Counted from the stretch's first letter, positions 8,806-16,573 are shown. The stretch: 32,086 nt of DNA from Planctomycetota bacterium (GCA_003671195.1 QWPJ01000077.1:1-32086), one strand, 5' to 3'. Notes: generated by a model from the sequence alone, not told the origin. Numbers and translations are program-made.

Positions 8806-9702
8806 ATGAATAGACTATCGGTAGCGCTATCGTTATGGATTTTATTGTGCTTCGCCGTGCAAATTGCTCAGGCGCAAACCAAAAAAGGGATCGAGTACCC
8901 TTATGCGTCGGCCGAGCCGCAGAAAACCGGTTGGCCACTGACGCCCGAAGAAAAAGCGTACGTCACCGATAAATCCGAGCATGATCGCCGACCAGGTCGA
9001 GAGTCGAATAAGCACCTGCCGATGATGTGGCCGCTTGTTCCAGCGGCGGGGCATTGGGGCGGGACCGCTTGGCTAGACACCCATACGAAACTGGTGAGCT
9101 ACGTGCAGGCGAACAAGGGGCCCTGCGACATCCTTCTCGTCGGCGACAGCATCACCCAGCAGTGGGGAAGTCCGCTAGATCAAGGGACGTTCAATGATGC
9201 TTGGAAGAAGCATTTTGGAGATTACAAGACGATCAATATCGGCATCGGCGGCGATAAAACGCAGAATGTATTGTGGCGGCTCGATCACGGCGGCGTCGAA
9301 GGTCTCGAACCTCGCCTAGTTATCGTGATGATCGGCAACAACAACATGTTCTTCACGCCTGAGACTGGCATCGAAGCTGCCGCCAAAGGGATACAGATGT
9401 GTGTGGCCAACGTCAGAGACCAATTCCCCAAGGCAGACGTCATCCTGGCGAAGATCCTGCCTTGCCACGCACCCGGTAGAACCTTCTACGAAGACATCAA
9501 AAAGACCAACGATGCCCTCGATCCACTGAAGATCGACAGTGACCCTAAGGTGCGAATCCTCGATTTGACAAGCGATTTTCTCAACGCCGACGGCACGATC
9601 AAGAAAACGCTCTATACACCGGACAACATTCATCTGTCGCTCGCAGGTTACAGCCTCTACGCAGAGCGTCTCAAGCCGCTTGTCGATCAATCACTAAGAT
9701 AA
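8806..9702 (+). CDS. Secreted SGNH/GDSL-family hydrolase (PAF-acetylhydrolase-like)
   Basis: I chose ATG 8806 (298 aa) because it gives a clear signal peptide (MNRLSVALSLWILLCFAVQIAQA); the longer frame from 8602 would be translated repeat. All four SGNH blocks are visible: GDS with nucleophile Ser115 (LLVGDSITQQ), block II glycine in 'IGIGGDKT' (~146-152), block III Asn in 'VMIGNNN' (178-180), and Asp273/His276 in 'PDNIHLS'. The set resembles platelet-activating-factor acetylhydrolase IB gamma-like esterases, which planctomycetes often place near carbohydrate-acting proteins. It probably deacylates a sugar or lipid ester in the periplasm or outside; the true substrate is not deducible. Confidence 0.92.
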   Translation: MNRLSVALSLWILLCFAVQIAQAQTKKGIEYPYASAEPQKTGWPLTPEEKAYVTDKSEHDRRPGRESNKHLPMMWPLVPAAGHWGGTAWLDTHTKLVSYVQANKGPCDILLVGDSITQQWGSPLDQGTFNDAWKKHFGDYKTINIGIGGDKTQNVLWRLDHGGVEGLEPRLVIVMIGNNNMFFTPETGIEAAAKGIQMCVANVRDQFPKADVILAKILPCHAPGRTFYEDIKKTNDALDPLKIDSDPKVRILDLTSDFLNADGTIKKTLYTPDNIHLSLAGYSLYAERLKPLVDQSLR

Positions 9703-9863
9703 AACCCCGGGGAGAGTCCCTGAGTTCTCATCGGACCGGCTTCTCAGCGGAACGGCGCAAGCCGTCCGTTGAGGCCATATTGGGCACCGATTCGATCGTG
9801 CTGCACCGCCGGAAATCTTGACCTGCTCGAGCCCAAACGCAGCATCCTGGCGTGCGGCTAGGA
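9703..9863. other. Non-coding spacer with a degenerate REP-like hairpin
   Basis: No supported gene. It contains acggcgcaagccgt (9752-9765), a 5-bp stem closed by a GCAA tetraloop, resembling the hairpins of the neighbouring repeat family. Small minus-strand frames here are repeat translations. Confidence 0.5.
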
Positions 9864-10020
9864 CCCAGACGGGCTTGTCCCGTCTGAAGCCCAAGGCGTG
9901 TAGCTAGAAACTCGGGCTCCCAGACGGGCTTGTCCCGCCTGAAGCCCAAGGCGTGTAGCTAGGAACCAGTCGGGCTCCCAGACGGGCTTGTCCCGTCTGA
10001 AGCCCAAGGCGTGTAGCTAG
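9864..10020 (+). repeat. REP-like hairpin repeat, cluster A (three 44-bp units)
   Basis: Units at 9864-9907, 9919-9962 and 9977-10020 run from cccagacgggcttgtcccg to gcccaaggcgtgtagctag. Each contains AGACGGG-cttgt-CCCGTCT, a 7-bp inverted repeat with a 5-base loop. In the middle unit one stem base is changed (cccgcct). Unit spacing is 55 and 58 bases, and a degenerate remnant follows at 10021-10046. Confidence 0.92.
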
Positions 10021-10117
10021 GAACCCAGTCGGGCTCCAAGGAGGGCTGATTGACTCCGCGATACAATATACCTAACCCTGCAAGGTCCATTCCTCATCGC
10101 CGGAGGGCGTATTCCCT

Positions 10118-10729
10118 ATGAAGTACAGTCGAATGATCTATCTATCGGCAGCCGGATTGCTGATTTTTACCGCCTTGGCCGCTTGGAATTCCTTGGCGCG
10201 AGGGGCTTACGAGTCGGCCGAGTACAAGGTGGTCGAAAAGGACGGAAAGTTCGAGGTTCGCGAGTACACCGACTTGATGCTCGTCGCGACCCGCACCCAG
10301 CTCGATGCGCAAGGCCGAGACGGAAGCTTCATGAAGCTGTTTCGGTACATCAGCGGCGCCAACGCATCGGACAAAAAAATAGCGATGACGACCCCTGTTT
10401 TCATGGAAAATGACAAGAGCGAATCGGCTGTCCAGATGGGCTTTGTGATGCCCAAGGAGATCGCCGACTCCGAGGTACCCGCACCCACCGGGCCAGGAGT
10501 TGAAGTCCGCAAGCGCGTCGGGGGTCGGTTCGCGGTCGTGCGGTTTTCCGGTCAGATGAGCACCAAGGCGGCCAAAGAGGCAGAAACCAAACTGCGCAGT
10601 TGGATGGAGTCCAAGGGCTTGGTCGCAGACGACGCACAGGACACAAGCGGCGTTGAAACGGCCGGCTACGATCCACCCTTTACGCCAGGCCCTCTTCGCC
10701 GCAACGAAGTCCTGATTCGGCTGAAATAG
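10118..10729 (+). CDS. SOUL-family heme-binding-like protein
   Basis: A 203-residue protein. ATG 10118 is preceded by GGAGG at 10102-10106. An N-terminal hydrophobic stretch (SAAGLLIFTALAAW) is a signal peptide or anchor, so the protein is probably exported. The rest is a SOUL domain (PF04832): 'YKVVEKDGKFEVREYTDLML', 'FMKLFRYISGANASDKKIAMTTPV', 'VRFSGQMSTKAAKEAETKL' and the closing 'YDPPFTPGPLRRNEVLIRL'. Eukaryotic members bind heme or tetrapyrroles; bacterial members are mostly uncharacterised, so heme binding here is inference. Repeat clusters A and B flank the gene. Confidence 0.93.
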   Translation: MKYSRMIYLSAAGLLIFTALAAWNSLARGAYESAEYKVVEKDGKFEVREYTDLMLVATRTQLDAQGRDGSFMKLFRYISGANASDKKIAMTTPVFMENDKSESAVQMGFVMPKEIADSEVPAPTGPGVEVRKRVGGRFAVVRFSGQMSTKAAKEAETKLRSWMESKGLVADDAQDTSGVETAGYDPPFTPGPLRRNEVLIRLK

Positions 10730-10766
10730 TGATTACTGTGGCCTAGAGGGCTTCAGGAGCCTCCTG

Positions 10767-10780
10767 TCGGGCTTGCCCGA
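10767..10780. repeat. Perfect 14-bp palindrome after the SOUL gene
   Basis: tcgggcttgcccga is self-complementary over its full length and immediately abuts the first unit of repeat cluster B. No T-run follows, so I do not call it a terminator. It resembles the hairpin core of the repeat family. Confidence 0.6.
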
Positions 10781-10887
10781 ATGGCTCCCAGACGGGCTTG
10801 CCCCGTCTGAAGCCCAAGGCGTGTAGCTAGGAACCTGTCGGGCTCCCAGACGGGCTTGCCCCGTCTGAAGCCCAAGGCGTGTAGCTA
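10775..10887 (+). repeat. REP-like cluster B: 113-bp direct repeat, left copy (two hairpin units)
   Basis: Contains units at 10787-10830 and 10845-10888 with hairpin AGACGGG-cttgc-CCCGTCT. Bases 10775-10887 are identical to 11837-11949. It covers the 3' end of the transposase gene: the TAG at 10827-10829 lies in the gtagctag of the first unit. Confidence 0.95.
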
Positions 10888-11672
10888 CGCACCGCAATCA
10901 TGTTGTAAGCCCCAGTCGTCCCGACGTAGTAACTCGGCTTCCAGAGACCCACCACCCCAAGCTTACGACACGATTCATTCATGTAAGCGATCGCAATTGC
11001 CTCCGGAGAGTCCACCAGTGCGCCACGAAGGCACATGTGAAGATGGTCCGGCATTACCGAAATGCCACCTAAGAGATAATCACGTTCCAAGGCGATCGCT
11101 TGGCAGATTTCAAACAGGTCCCCCAAAAACTGGAAGTCGCTGATTCGACGTCTACCCTCGACGACCAGGACCAAATGAAGCAGATACCAATAACGGCCAC
11201 TGCTGACCTCGATCGGTGCGTGAAGTTTCTCATCCTGCCACACGCGAGTGAACTGCTTGAGGTTATCCGCGAAGTCGGAACGACAGAATTGAGCGGAGTC
11301 GACTTGCCGGCGAATGTAGTCTAGAACATCGGCAGTCGTGTTGTTACCAAGCGCGCGGAGCGAAACCTTGCGAGAGAACTTGAAAGGGATCTTTTGGGAA
11401 CGGAATCGATGATCGATACGACCTTTGATACGACCCACGATGAAGCTAGGATTGGTGGCTGGTTTCGTACTGACGGTAGCTTGCCAATAGTCGGACAGGC
11501 AGTTTCGCTCCAATAATCGGATACCGTCTTTTTCCCAAGCATCCGCAAGTTCTTTCCAGTCGTTTTCGGTCAAGAAGGGCATCGAGCCGATCGATGGCCA
11601 ACCGGTCCATGACCAGCGTAGAGAATAAGCGGCCGTCGTCGTGTCAGAGTGATAGCAATTCGGGTTGGTCAA
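10827..11672 (-). CDS. REP-associated / IS200-like Y1 (HUH) transposase
   Basis: 281 aa from TTG 11672, which is preceded by AAAGGAG with a 7-base spacer; no ATG is as well placed. The Y1 transposase signature is 'SVMPDHLHMCLRG', with the HUH pair His210-Leu-His212. The candidate nucleophile is Tyr248 or Tyr249 in 'WKPSYYVGTTGAYNM'. The N-terminal half ('YSLRWSWTGWPS', 'FSRKVSLRALGNNTT') is like chromosomal single-copy RAYTs of planctomycetes as I remember them. Such enzymes nick and join single-stranded REP hairpins. The final 19 residues, from Ser263, are encoded entirely by cluster B, and the stop codon is in the repeat. The natural end may have been just after 'IAVR'. Confidence 0.85.
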   Translation of the reverse strand: MTNPNCYHSDTTTAAYSLRWSWTGWPSIGSMPFLTENDWKELADAWEKDGIRLLERNCLSDYWQATVSTKPATNPSFIVGRIKGRIDHRFRSQKIPFKFSRKVSLRALGNNTTADVLDYIRRQVDSAQFCRSDFADNLKQFTRVWQDEKLHAPIEVSSGRYWYLLHLVLVVEGRRRISDFQFLGDLFEICQAIALERDYLLGGISVMPDHLHMCLRGALVDSPEAIAIAYMNESCRKLGVVGLWKPSYYVGTTGAYNMIAVRSYTPWASDGASPSGSPTGS

Positions 11673-11679
11673 TGGGTAG

Positions 11680-11686
11680 CTCCTTT
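11680..11686 (-). promoter_or_regulatory. Ribosome binding site of the transposase gene
   Basis: The minus strand reads AAAGGAG, then seven bases and TTG at 11672. This decides the start, since the frame remains open upstream into the hairpin region. Confidence 0.6.
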
Positions 11687-11717
11687 TCGTAGTGGGTGTT
11701 AGCTTGGGAACCTGATT

Positions 11718-11814
11718 CACCGGACGGGGCAAGCCCGTCGGGGTCTTGATGGTTTGAGAGGCTACGTCTCTAGCTTTGAACCGTGGGCACCGGACGGGGC
11801 AAGCCCGTCGGGGG
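11718..11814 (-). repeat. Two inverted-orientation hairpins upstream of the transposase
   Basis: caccggacggggcaagcccg followed by tcgggg occurs at 11718-11743 and 11788-11813, 70 bases apart. Each contains GACGGG-gcaag-CCCGTC. This is the opposite orientation to the hairpin core of clusters A-C, so the two sets together resemble the opposed REP pairs of BIMEs. Confidence 0.8.
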
Positions 11815-11836
11815 CCGTCTCACTCCCCGTTGGAAT

Positions 11837-11949
11837 GCCCGAATGGCTCCCAGACGGGCTTGCCCCGTCTGAAGCCCAAGGCGTGTAGCTAGGAACCTGT
11901 CGGGCTCCCAGACGGGCTTGCCCCGTCTGAAGCCCAAGGCGTGTAGCTA
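11837..11949 (+). repeat. REP-like cluster C: 113-bp direct repeat, right copy
   Basis: Identical to 10775-10887, with hairpin units at 11849-11892 and 11907-11950. Its last bases (gtagctag) supply the TAG stop (11947-11949) of the TPR gene. Confidence 0.95.
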
Positions 11950-13029
11950 GCGATGCTCTTTGGCTGCGTGGTACTCTCGGCTGAATTCCGTACCCATGTC
12001 CGTCTGAGGCGCGACCTCCAAAACCAGTACCTTCATCAGGCACATCATGTGCATGTGGCTGATCGTCTCTTGGATCGAATCAAGCCGGAAGTAGGTTGCG
12101 AGCGGATCGTTCGGCCTTTCGTTCGCCTTCAACAACCCGTAGATCTCGTTGATGACCTTTCCGAGCTGCTCTTGGGGCATGGTTCTCATCCGCACAAAAG
12201 CATCCAGGTAGGCTTCGTAGATGTCGTCTCGGAAATCCTCATCCGAGGGGACTTCCAAGTCCGCATACTTGTACTGGTACTTGCGGGCCGTATCCATAAG
12301 AGACTCTGGGCCACCGAGATCGAGCGCTTTTTGAAACATCGCAACAGCTTGTTCAGGCTCCTGACCGAGCACCTCGTAGCATTGCCCAAGCGTCACGTAC
12401 AAAGCCGCATCGTTGGGGGTTAGTTGGATGCATCGTTTGAATTCGACGATCGCTTCGGCATGCCTGTTTTGCGTCATCAAGCAGACCCCTAGGTTTCGGA
12501 TCGCTTGCGAGTGATCGGGCGATAACGACAACGCCTTGCGCAGCCAAGCTTCGCCGATCTGCCGGTTGCCCCTCATCAACTCCGCCGAACCCAACGCGAC
12601 CATCGCCTCATGATGGTCAGGTTTCTTATGGATCACGCGTTCGAGAATGGTGATGGCTCCTCCAAAGTAACGGAGCATGTTCAGAGCGCCGCCCAAGACA
12701 AACGCTGCGTGCACCGATTCGTCTTCGGTCATGTCCGGGACAAGCAACAAGGTCCAGAGTCGGCAGGCGCCCTTCCGAGGCTTGCCATCGTTGCACAGAT
12801 CCCCTGCCTTGATGATGATCCCCATGAGATCCTCAGGCCGGTTCCAATCGACTACAAACCCCCGATCCTGGGGGTCATAAGCCACCTGGGCCTTGGCCCC
12901 CATCTGGCGAAACTGGTCGCGAAAAAACTGAATGACTCGCTTGGAGAATTCGTCCTCCTGCAAGCCTTTCGGGATTTCAAAGAGCTCCGTGTCGATGAAA
13001 TCCGAAGGGATCGTGAATGACTCCTGCAT
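11947..13029 (-). CDS. Cytoplasmic TPR-repeat protein
   Basis: 360 aa from ATG 13029, with AAGGAG six bases upstream. No signal peptide or membrane segment. After an N-terminal ~100 residues of unknown fold, tetratricopeptide repeats run from ~110 to 235 ('AITILERVIHKKPDHHEAMV', 'GEAWLRKALSLSPDHSQAIR', 'AIVEFKRCIQLTPNDAALYV', 'AVAMFQKALDLGGPESLMDT'), then a helical C-terminal region rich in Met. The organisation recalls TPR chaperones of secretion systems, but no secretion genes are nearby and I do not assign that role. The stop codon lies within cluster C, so the original C-terminus may have been altered by repeat insertion. Confidence 0.88.
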   Translation of the reverse strand: MQESFTIPSDFIDTELFEIPKGLQEDEFSKRVIQFFRDQFRQMGAKAQVAYDPQDRGFVVDWNRPEDLMGIIIKAGDLCNDGKPRKGACRLWTLLLVPDMTEDESVHAAFVLGGALNMLRYFGGAITILERVIHKKPDHHEAMVALGSAELMRGNRQIGEAWLRKALSLSPDHSQAIRNLGVCLMTQNRHAEAIVEFKRCIQLTPNDAALYVTLGQCYEVLGQEPEQAVAMFQKALDLGGPESLMDTARKYQYKYADLEVPSDEDFRDDIYEAYLDAFVRMRTMPQEQLGKVINEIYGLLKANERPNDPLATYFRLDSIQETISHMHMMCLMKVLVLEVAPQTDMGTEFSREYHAAKEHR

Positions 13030-13223
13030 GTCGCACTCCTTTGTCTTGCACCGATTATACGCAGGACAGGAGAAAATGAACGAAATTGGTTCAGTTTTTC
13101 ACCCTGCACCGGCTTTCGAGAGCTAAGAAACCGCCAATATCTGTGTGACGAATCCCTCAAAATCCACTAAACTGGCAACTCGCTCGGTCTTTTTTGCACC
13201 TTCTTAAAAACCAACCTACGAAC

Positions 13224-15083
13224 ATGTCGAATACGTCGAATAGGTCAAAATCATTTGCGCCCCTCGCACTTCTTTCCATGACGCTAGGAGGATTCCTCTG
13301 GGGGCAAAGCTCGGCGGATGAAAACCCCGTGACCAAAGGGCCGGTACTTAAAACACCTGCCGAGGAACGGATCTACGCCGATATTTCCTATCTGGCCTCC
13401 GACGATCTCAAAGGCCGAGCCGCCGAGACCCCAGGCCTGAAACTCGCTGCCGATTTCATCGCCAAGCGTTTCGGAGAACTAGGGCTCCAAACCGATCTGT
13501 TCGACGGAAAACCCTTTCAGTACTTCGAGGTCACCGGCGAACCTGGAGCCTCGCCCGAAACGAACCAACTGGCTCTGACCAAACCCGACGGCACCAAACT
13601 GCCGCTTGCTCTGTCCGACGACTTCCAACCACAAGCCATCGGAACGAACGGAAAGTTCGACGCCCCGCTGGTCTTTGCCGGTTACGGGATCAGCGCCAAC
13701 GAAGAGAATTTCAAATACGACGACTACGAGGGACTCGATGTCCAAGGCAAAGCGGTCCTGGTGATTCGCAAGCAGCCCAAGCCCGCAACGGACACCGGTC
13801 CCTTCTCCGGTACCCAACCTAGCCAATATGCTTTTTTCACCAGCAAGGAATCCAATGCGGCCAAGCATGGAGCCGCTGCCTTGATCCTGATCAACGATGC
13901 AGCCTCCGAAAAGGATAACCCCGGTGTGCTCTTGCCGGTCTCGGGAGCGGGCAATAACCCCGAGGGCGATAAGATCCCTACCTTCTTTGTCAGTCGATCG
14001 ATGGCTGAAGCTTGGCTCAAAGAGGCCGGCAAGTCCCTGTCCGAACTCGAAGCGGCCATCGATGAGAAACTCCAACCGCAGTCGTTTGAAATGACCGGTT
14101 GGTCCGCAAGCGGACAGTCGGATGTGACCCGACGAAAAATCCCCTCGATGAACGTCTTGGGCCTCTTGCCTGGCCAAGGGGATTTGGCCCAAGAATACGT
14201 TGTCGTCGGAGCCCACTTTGACCACGTCGGGATGGGGGGCGCAGGCTCCCTAGCCCCGGGAACTTTCGCGATCCACAACGGAGCCGACGACAACGCATCG
14301 GGAACCGTCGGACTCCTGGAGACCGCGCGTCGCATTGTCGAAATGTCCAAAGAAGCCCCCGCCGACAAACCTCGGCGTAGTATCCTCTTTATGACCTTCA
14401 GCGCCGAGGAACTCGGCCTCATCGGCAGCGAGTACTACGTCAATCACCCCCGATTCGATCTTGCACAAACCGTCGCGATGCTCAACCTCGATATGGTGGG
14501 ACGAATCTCCGAGAACATCCTGACAGTCTACGGCACAGGCACGGCCAAAGAATTCGATGATCTGCTGACCCGTTCGAACGAGAAGCAAGGTTTTGATATC
14601 AAGCGCCAACCCGAAGGGGTCGGTCCGAGCGATCACCAATCCTTCTTCTTGAAAGGGATTCCAGTCTACCACTTCTTCTCAGGCTTCCATCCCGATTACC
14701 ACCGACCCAGCGATGACTTCGAGAAGATCAATGTCGAGGGAATCTCGAAGATCTCCGACATGGTTGTCTTCCTGACCGACCATATCGCGCATAACCCAGT
14801 GCGACCGACGTTCCTCAGAAGCGGGTCGAACAAAGTTCGCCTAGGCGTGCGGATCAAACAAGGGGAGCAAGGTGTGGTCGTCGAGCGGGTCATGCCAGGC
14901 GGATGGGCCAAGAAAGCCGGCGTCGAACCCAATGACCGTATCCTCAAAATCGGTGATAGCGAAATCTCGAACCGAGAGGAGATGGACCAAGCTCTTCAGG
15001 CATACAAACCCGGAGACGATCTCGAGGTCCAAGTCCAGCGAGATCAGGAGATGATCGTCCTGAAGTCTCAAATCGGGACCTAA
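13224..15083 (+). CDS. Secreted M28-family zinc peptidase with PA insert and C-terminal PDZ domain
   Basis: I chose ATG 13224 (619 aa) over TTG 13194; it gives a signal peptide (core FAPLALLSMTLGGFLWG). A protease-associated (PA) domain is inserted at ~110-290. The di-zinc aminopeptidase core follows, with likely ligands His331 ('GAHFDH'), Asp355/356 ('GADDNASG'), Glu395/396 ('SAEELGL'), Asp423 ('LNLDMVGR') and His489 ('GFHPDYHRPSDD'). The C-terminal ~90 residues form a PDZ domain ('LGVRIKQGEQGVVVERVMPG', 'AGVEPNDRILKIGD'). It probably trims peptides in the periplasm or outside the cell. It is divergent from the TPR gene, with ~190 bases between the starts for both promoters. Confidence 0.93.
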   Translation: MSNTSNRSKSFAPLALLSMTLGGFLWGQSSADENPVTKGPVLKTPAEERIYADISYLASDDLKGRAAETPGLKLAADFIAKRFGELGLQTDLFDGKPFQYFEVTGEPGASPETNQLALTKPDGTKLPLALSDDFQPQAIGTNGKFDAPLVFAGYGISANEENFKYDDYEGLDVQGKAVLVIRKQPKPATDTGPFSGTQPSQYAFFTSKESNAAKHGAAALILINDAASEKDNPGVLLPVSGAGNNPEGDKIPTFFVSRSMAEAWLKEAGKSLSELEAAIDEKLQPQSFEMTGWSASGQSDVTRRKIPSMNVLGLLPGQGDLAQEYVVVGAHFDHVGMGGAGSLAPGTFAIHNGADDNASGTVGLLETARRIVEMSKEAPADKPRRSILFMTFSAEELGLIGSEYYVNHPRFDLAQTVAMLNLDMVGRISENILTVYGTGTAKEFDDLLTRSNEKQGFDIKRQPEGVGPSDHQSFFLKGIPVYHFFSGFHPDYHRPSDDFEKINVEGISKISDMVVFLTDHIAHNPVRPTFLRSGSNKVRLGVRIKQGEQGVVVERVMPGGWAKKAGVEPNDRILKIGDSEISNREEMDQALQAYKPGDDLEVQVQRDQEMIVLKSQIGT

Positions 15084-15370
15084 AGCCCGAAGAGGGTGAA
15101 ACAGCCGAAGAGAGTGAAACAGCCGAAGAGAGTGAAACACAGAGGCACAGAGAACACAGAGAGAGAGAGACAGAGGAAGAGGTAGAAAAGAGGGGGGGGC
15201 ATGCCACACTTCCTACTTCTTCCTACTGACTACTACCTACTACTCCTTCCTAATGCCAACCACTACCACTTCCTAGTACCTACTACTTTCTTTTCCTTCT
15301 TCTTTGCGTCCTTGCGTCCTTGCGCCTTTGCGTTTTTTTCTTCTCTTCTCTTCTCTTCGCACCTTGGCGT
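15084..15370. repeat. Low-complexity intergenic block: tandem 18-mers, cacagagg repeat, pyrimidine tract, inverted dispersed repeat
   Basis: Non-coding in my view. It starts with a 19-bp unit (15084-15102) and two identical 18-bp units agccgaagagagtgaaac (15103-15120, 15121-15138). Next comes an acagaggcacagagaacaca segment running into (ga)n, then a strongly pyrimidine-rich tract with ctactacctacta motifs (15210-15300). A ctttgcgtccttgcg / cgcctttgcgttttttt segment (15302-15338) is the reverse complement of the 8.6-kb repeat family, and a ttctcttctc run ends the block. Confidence 0.8.
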
Positions 15371-16573
15371 TCACGTCGAGTACTCTGAGTTGAAGCGGAC
15401 GTACTCGGTGTTCAGGTCGGTCGTCCAGTGGGTAGCCGAGCCGGGTCCTAGGCCGACTTGCAGGTCGATCGAAGTGAGTTTGCTCGATCGAATCGATTCG
15501 CTGACTACTTTGGCATCAAACTCCAAAGGTTCCCCGGCGTCGAACAACGGGATGGAGTTGATTTTCAGAGCGGTTCGCTTGGGATGGATCGGGACCCCGG
15601 CGAAGCCTGCTGCCGAGACGATGCGTCCCCAGTTCGGATCCCCGCCGGTGATCGCGGTTTTGACCAAGTTGCTCAGCGCGATGTTGCGAGCGATCGCATC
15701 GGCATCGGCTTGGGTGTTGGCCCCGTGGACGCAGATTTCGATCAGGTGCGTTGCACCTTCGCCGTCGTCGGGGATCATTTTCGCTAGATCGATGCACAGT
15801 TGAGTCAGTTCCGCTTCGAACGTCGCAAGATCCGCATCGTTGAGCGAGGGATGTTTGGCCGAGGGAGCTTGGGCTAGCAAGACCAGAGAGTCGTTGGTGC
15901 TCATGTGGCCTTCGACACTGATGCAGTTGAACGATCGGTTCGCGGCCGCTTGCAAGAGCCGTTGTGCTCGGGTCGCTTCGATGGGTGCATCGGTCACGAC
16001 GATCGCGAGCATGGTGGCCATTTTTGGACCGATCATCCCGGCCCCTTTGCACATGCCGACGATCGCATGCGAGCCGTGCGAGGTGGCGACGTTTCGGTGG
16101 GCGGTTTTCCGAAAGGCGTCGGTGGTCATGATCCCATCGCAGGCGTCTAGGAAGTGACCATCGCTTGGCCCGAGGCTTTTGGCGGCCAGTTCGATCCCGG
16201 ACTTGATTTTGTTCATCGGCAGTTTGCGACCGATGATGCCAGTGCTCATGACGAGGAAATCATCCGCTTTCAAGCCGTTGGAGTTCGGGACACAGGCGGC
16301 GGCTAGGCGAGTCATTTCGGCCGCATCGAGGTCCCCTTGGAGTCCGGTGCAAGCGTTCGCGTTTCCGCTGTTGATCACGATGCCACGGAGTGAGGAGGAC
16401 GGGGTACGGGACCGCGAGAGCACGACAGGGGCAGCGACGATCTGATTGGTCGTATAGACCCCGGCGGCGGTGCAAGGCAGGTCTGAGACGATCATAGCGA
16501 CGTCTTTGGCTCCGGCCCGACTCTTGATCCCGGCGCTGACGCCAGCAAAACGAAAACCCTTAGGCAACTGCAT
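15371..16573 (-). CDS. argJ: Arginine biosynthesis bifunctional protein ArgJ
   Basis: Glutamate/ornithine N-acetyltransferase. It moves the acetyl group from N-acetylornithine to glutamate (EC 2.3.1.35) and in some species also makes N-acetylglutamate from acetyl-CoA. 400 aa, normal family length. ATG 16573 has AAGGAG (16583-16588) nine bases upstream. The self-cleavage region reads 'KGAGMIGPKMATML': the precursor is cut between Ala and Thr, and that Thr becomes the nucleophile. Other family segments are 'VINSGNANACTG', 'STGIIG' and 'DPNWGRIVSAAG'. It lies 24 bases after the DUF3419 gene, so the two are probably co-transcribed. Whether it is mono- or bifunctional cannot be told from sequence. 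Confidence 0.96.
   Translation of the reverse strand: MQLPKGFRFAGVSAGIKSRAGAKDVAMIVSDLPCTAAGVYTTNQIVAAPVVLSRSRTPSSSLRGIVINSGNANACTGLQGDLDAAEMTRLAAACVPNSNGLKADDFLVMSTGIIGRKLPMNKIKSGIELAAKSLGPSDGHFLDACDGIMTTDAFRKTAHRNVATSHGSHAIVGMCKGAGMIGPKMATMLAIVVTDAPIEATRAQRLLQAAANRSFNCISVEGHMSTNDSLVLLAQAPSAKHPSLNDADLATFEAELTQLCIDLAKMIPDDGEGATHLIEICVHGANTQADADAIARNIALSNLVKTAITGGDPNWGRIVSAAGFAGVPIHPKRTALKINSIPLFDAGEPLEFDAKVVSESIRSSKLTSIDLQVGLGPGSATHWTTDLNTEYVRFNSEYST

Larger units (their letters stand above)
10775..11949 (-). mobile_element. Putative RAYT/IS200-like element bracketed by 113-bp direct repeats
   Basis: A single Y1/HUH transposase-like gene lies between two identical 113-bp repeats, each made of two hairpin units. 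Two further hairpins of opposite orientation precede the gene. This matches the known arrangement of REP-associated tyrosine transposases with their REP hairpins. True element ends and mobility are inferred, not shown. An alternative is that the repeats inserted independently on both sides. Confidence 0.65.

Noticed and set aside
9694..9949. Small minus-strand frames (66-73 codons)
   Set aside because: They are translations of the hairpin repeats and have no start signal or homology.
10756..10780. Palindromes after the SOUL gene as an intrinsic terminator
   Set aside because: Neither aggagcctcct nor tcgggcttgcccga is followed by a T-run; they look like part of the repeat family.
9864..11950. 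Clusters of regularly spaced 44-bp repeats, as a possible CRISPR array
   Set aside because: Only two or three units per cluster, with spacers of 11-14 bases that are themselves similar. No cas genes. Each unit has a REP-like hairpin and the clusters flank a transposase.
15201..15803. Plus-strand frame of 200 codons starting in the pyrimidine tract
   Set aside because: Its first part is low-complexity repeat and the rest is antisense to argJ.
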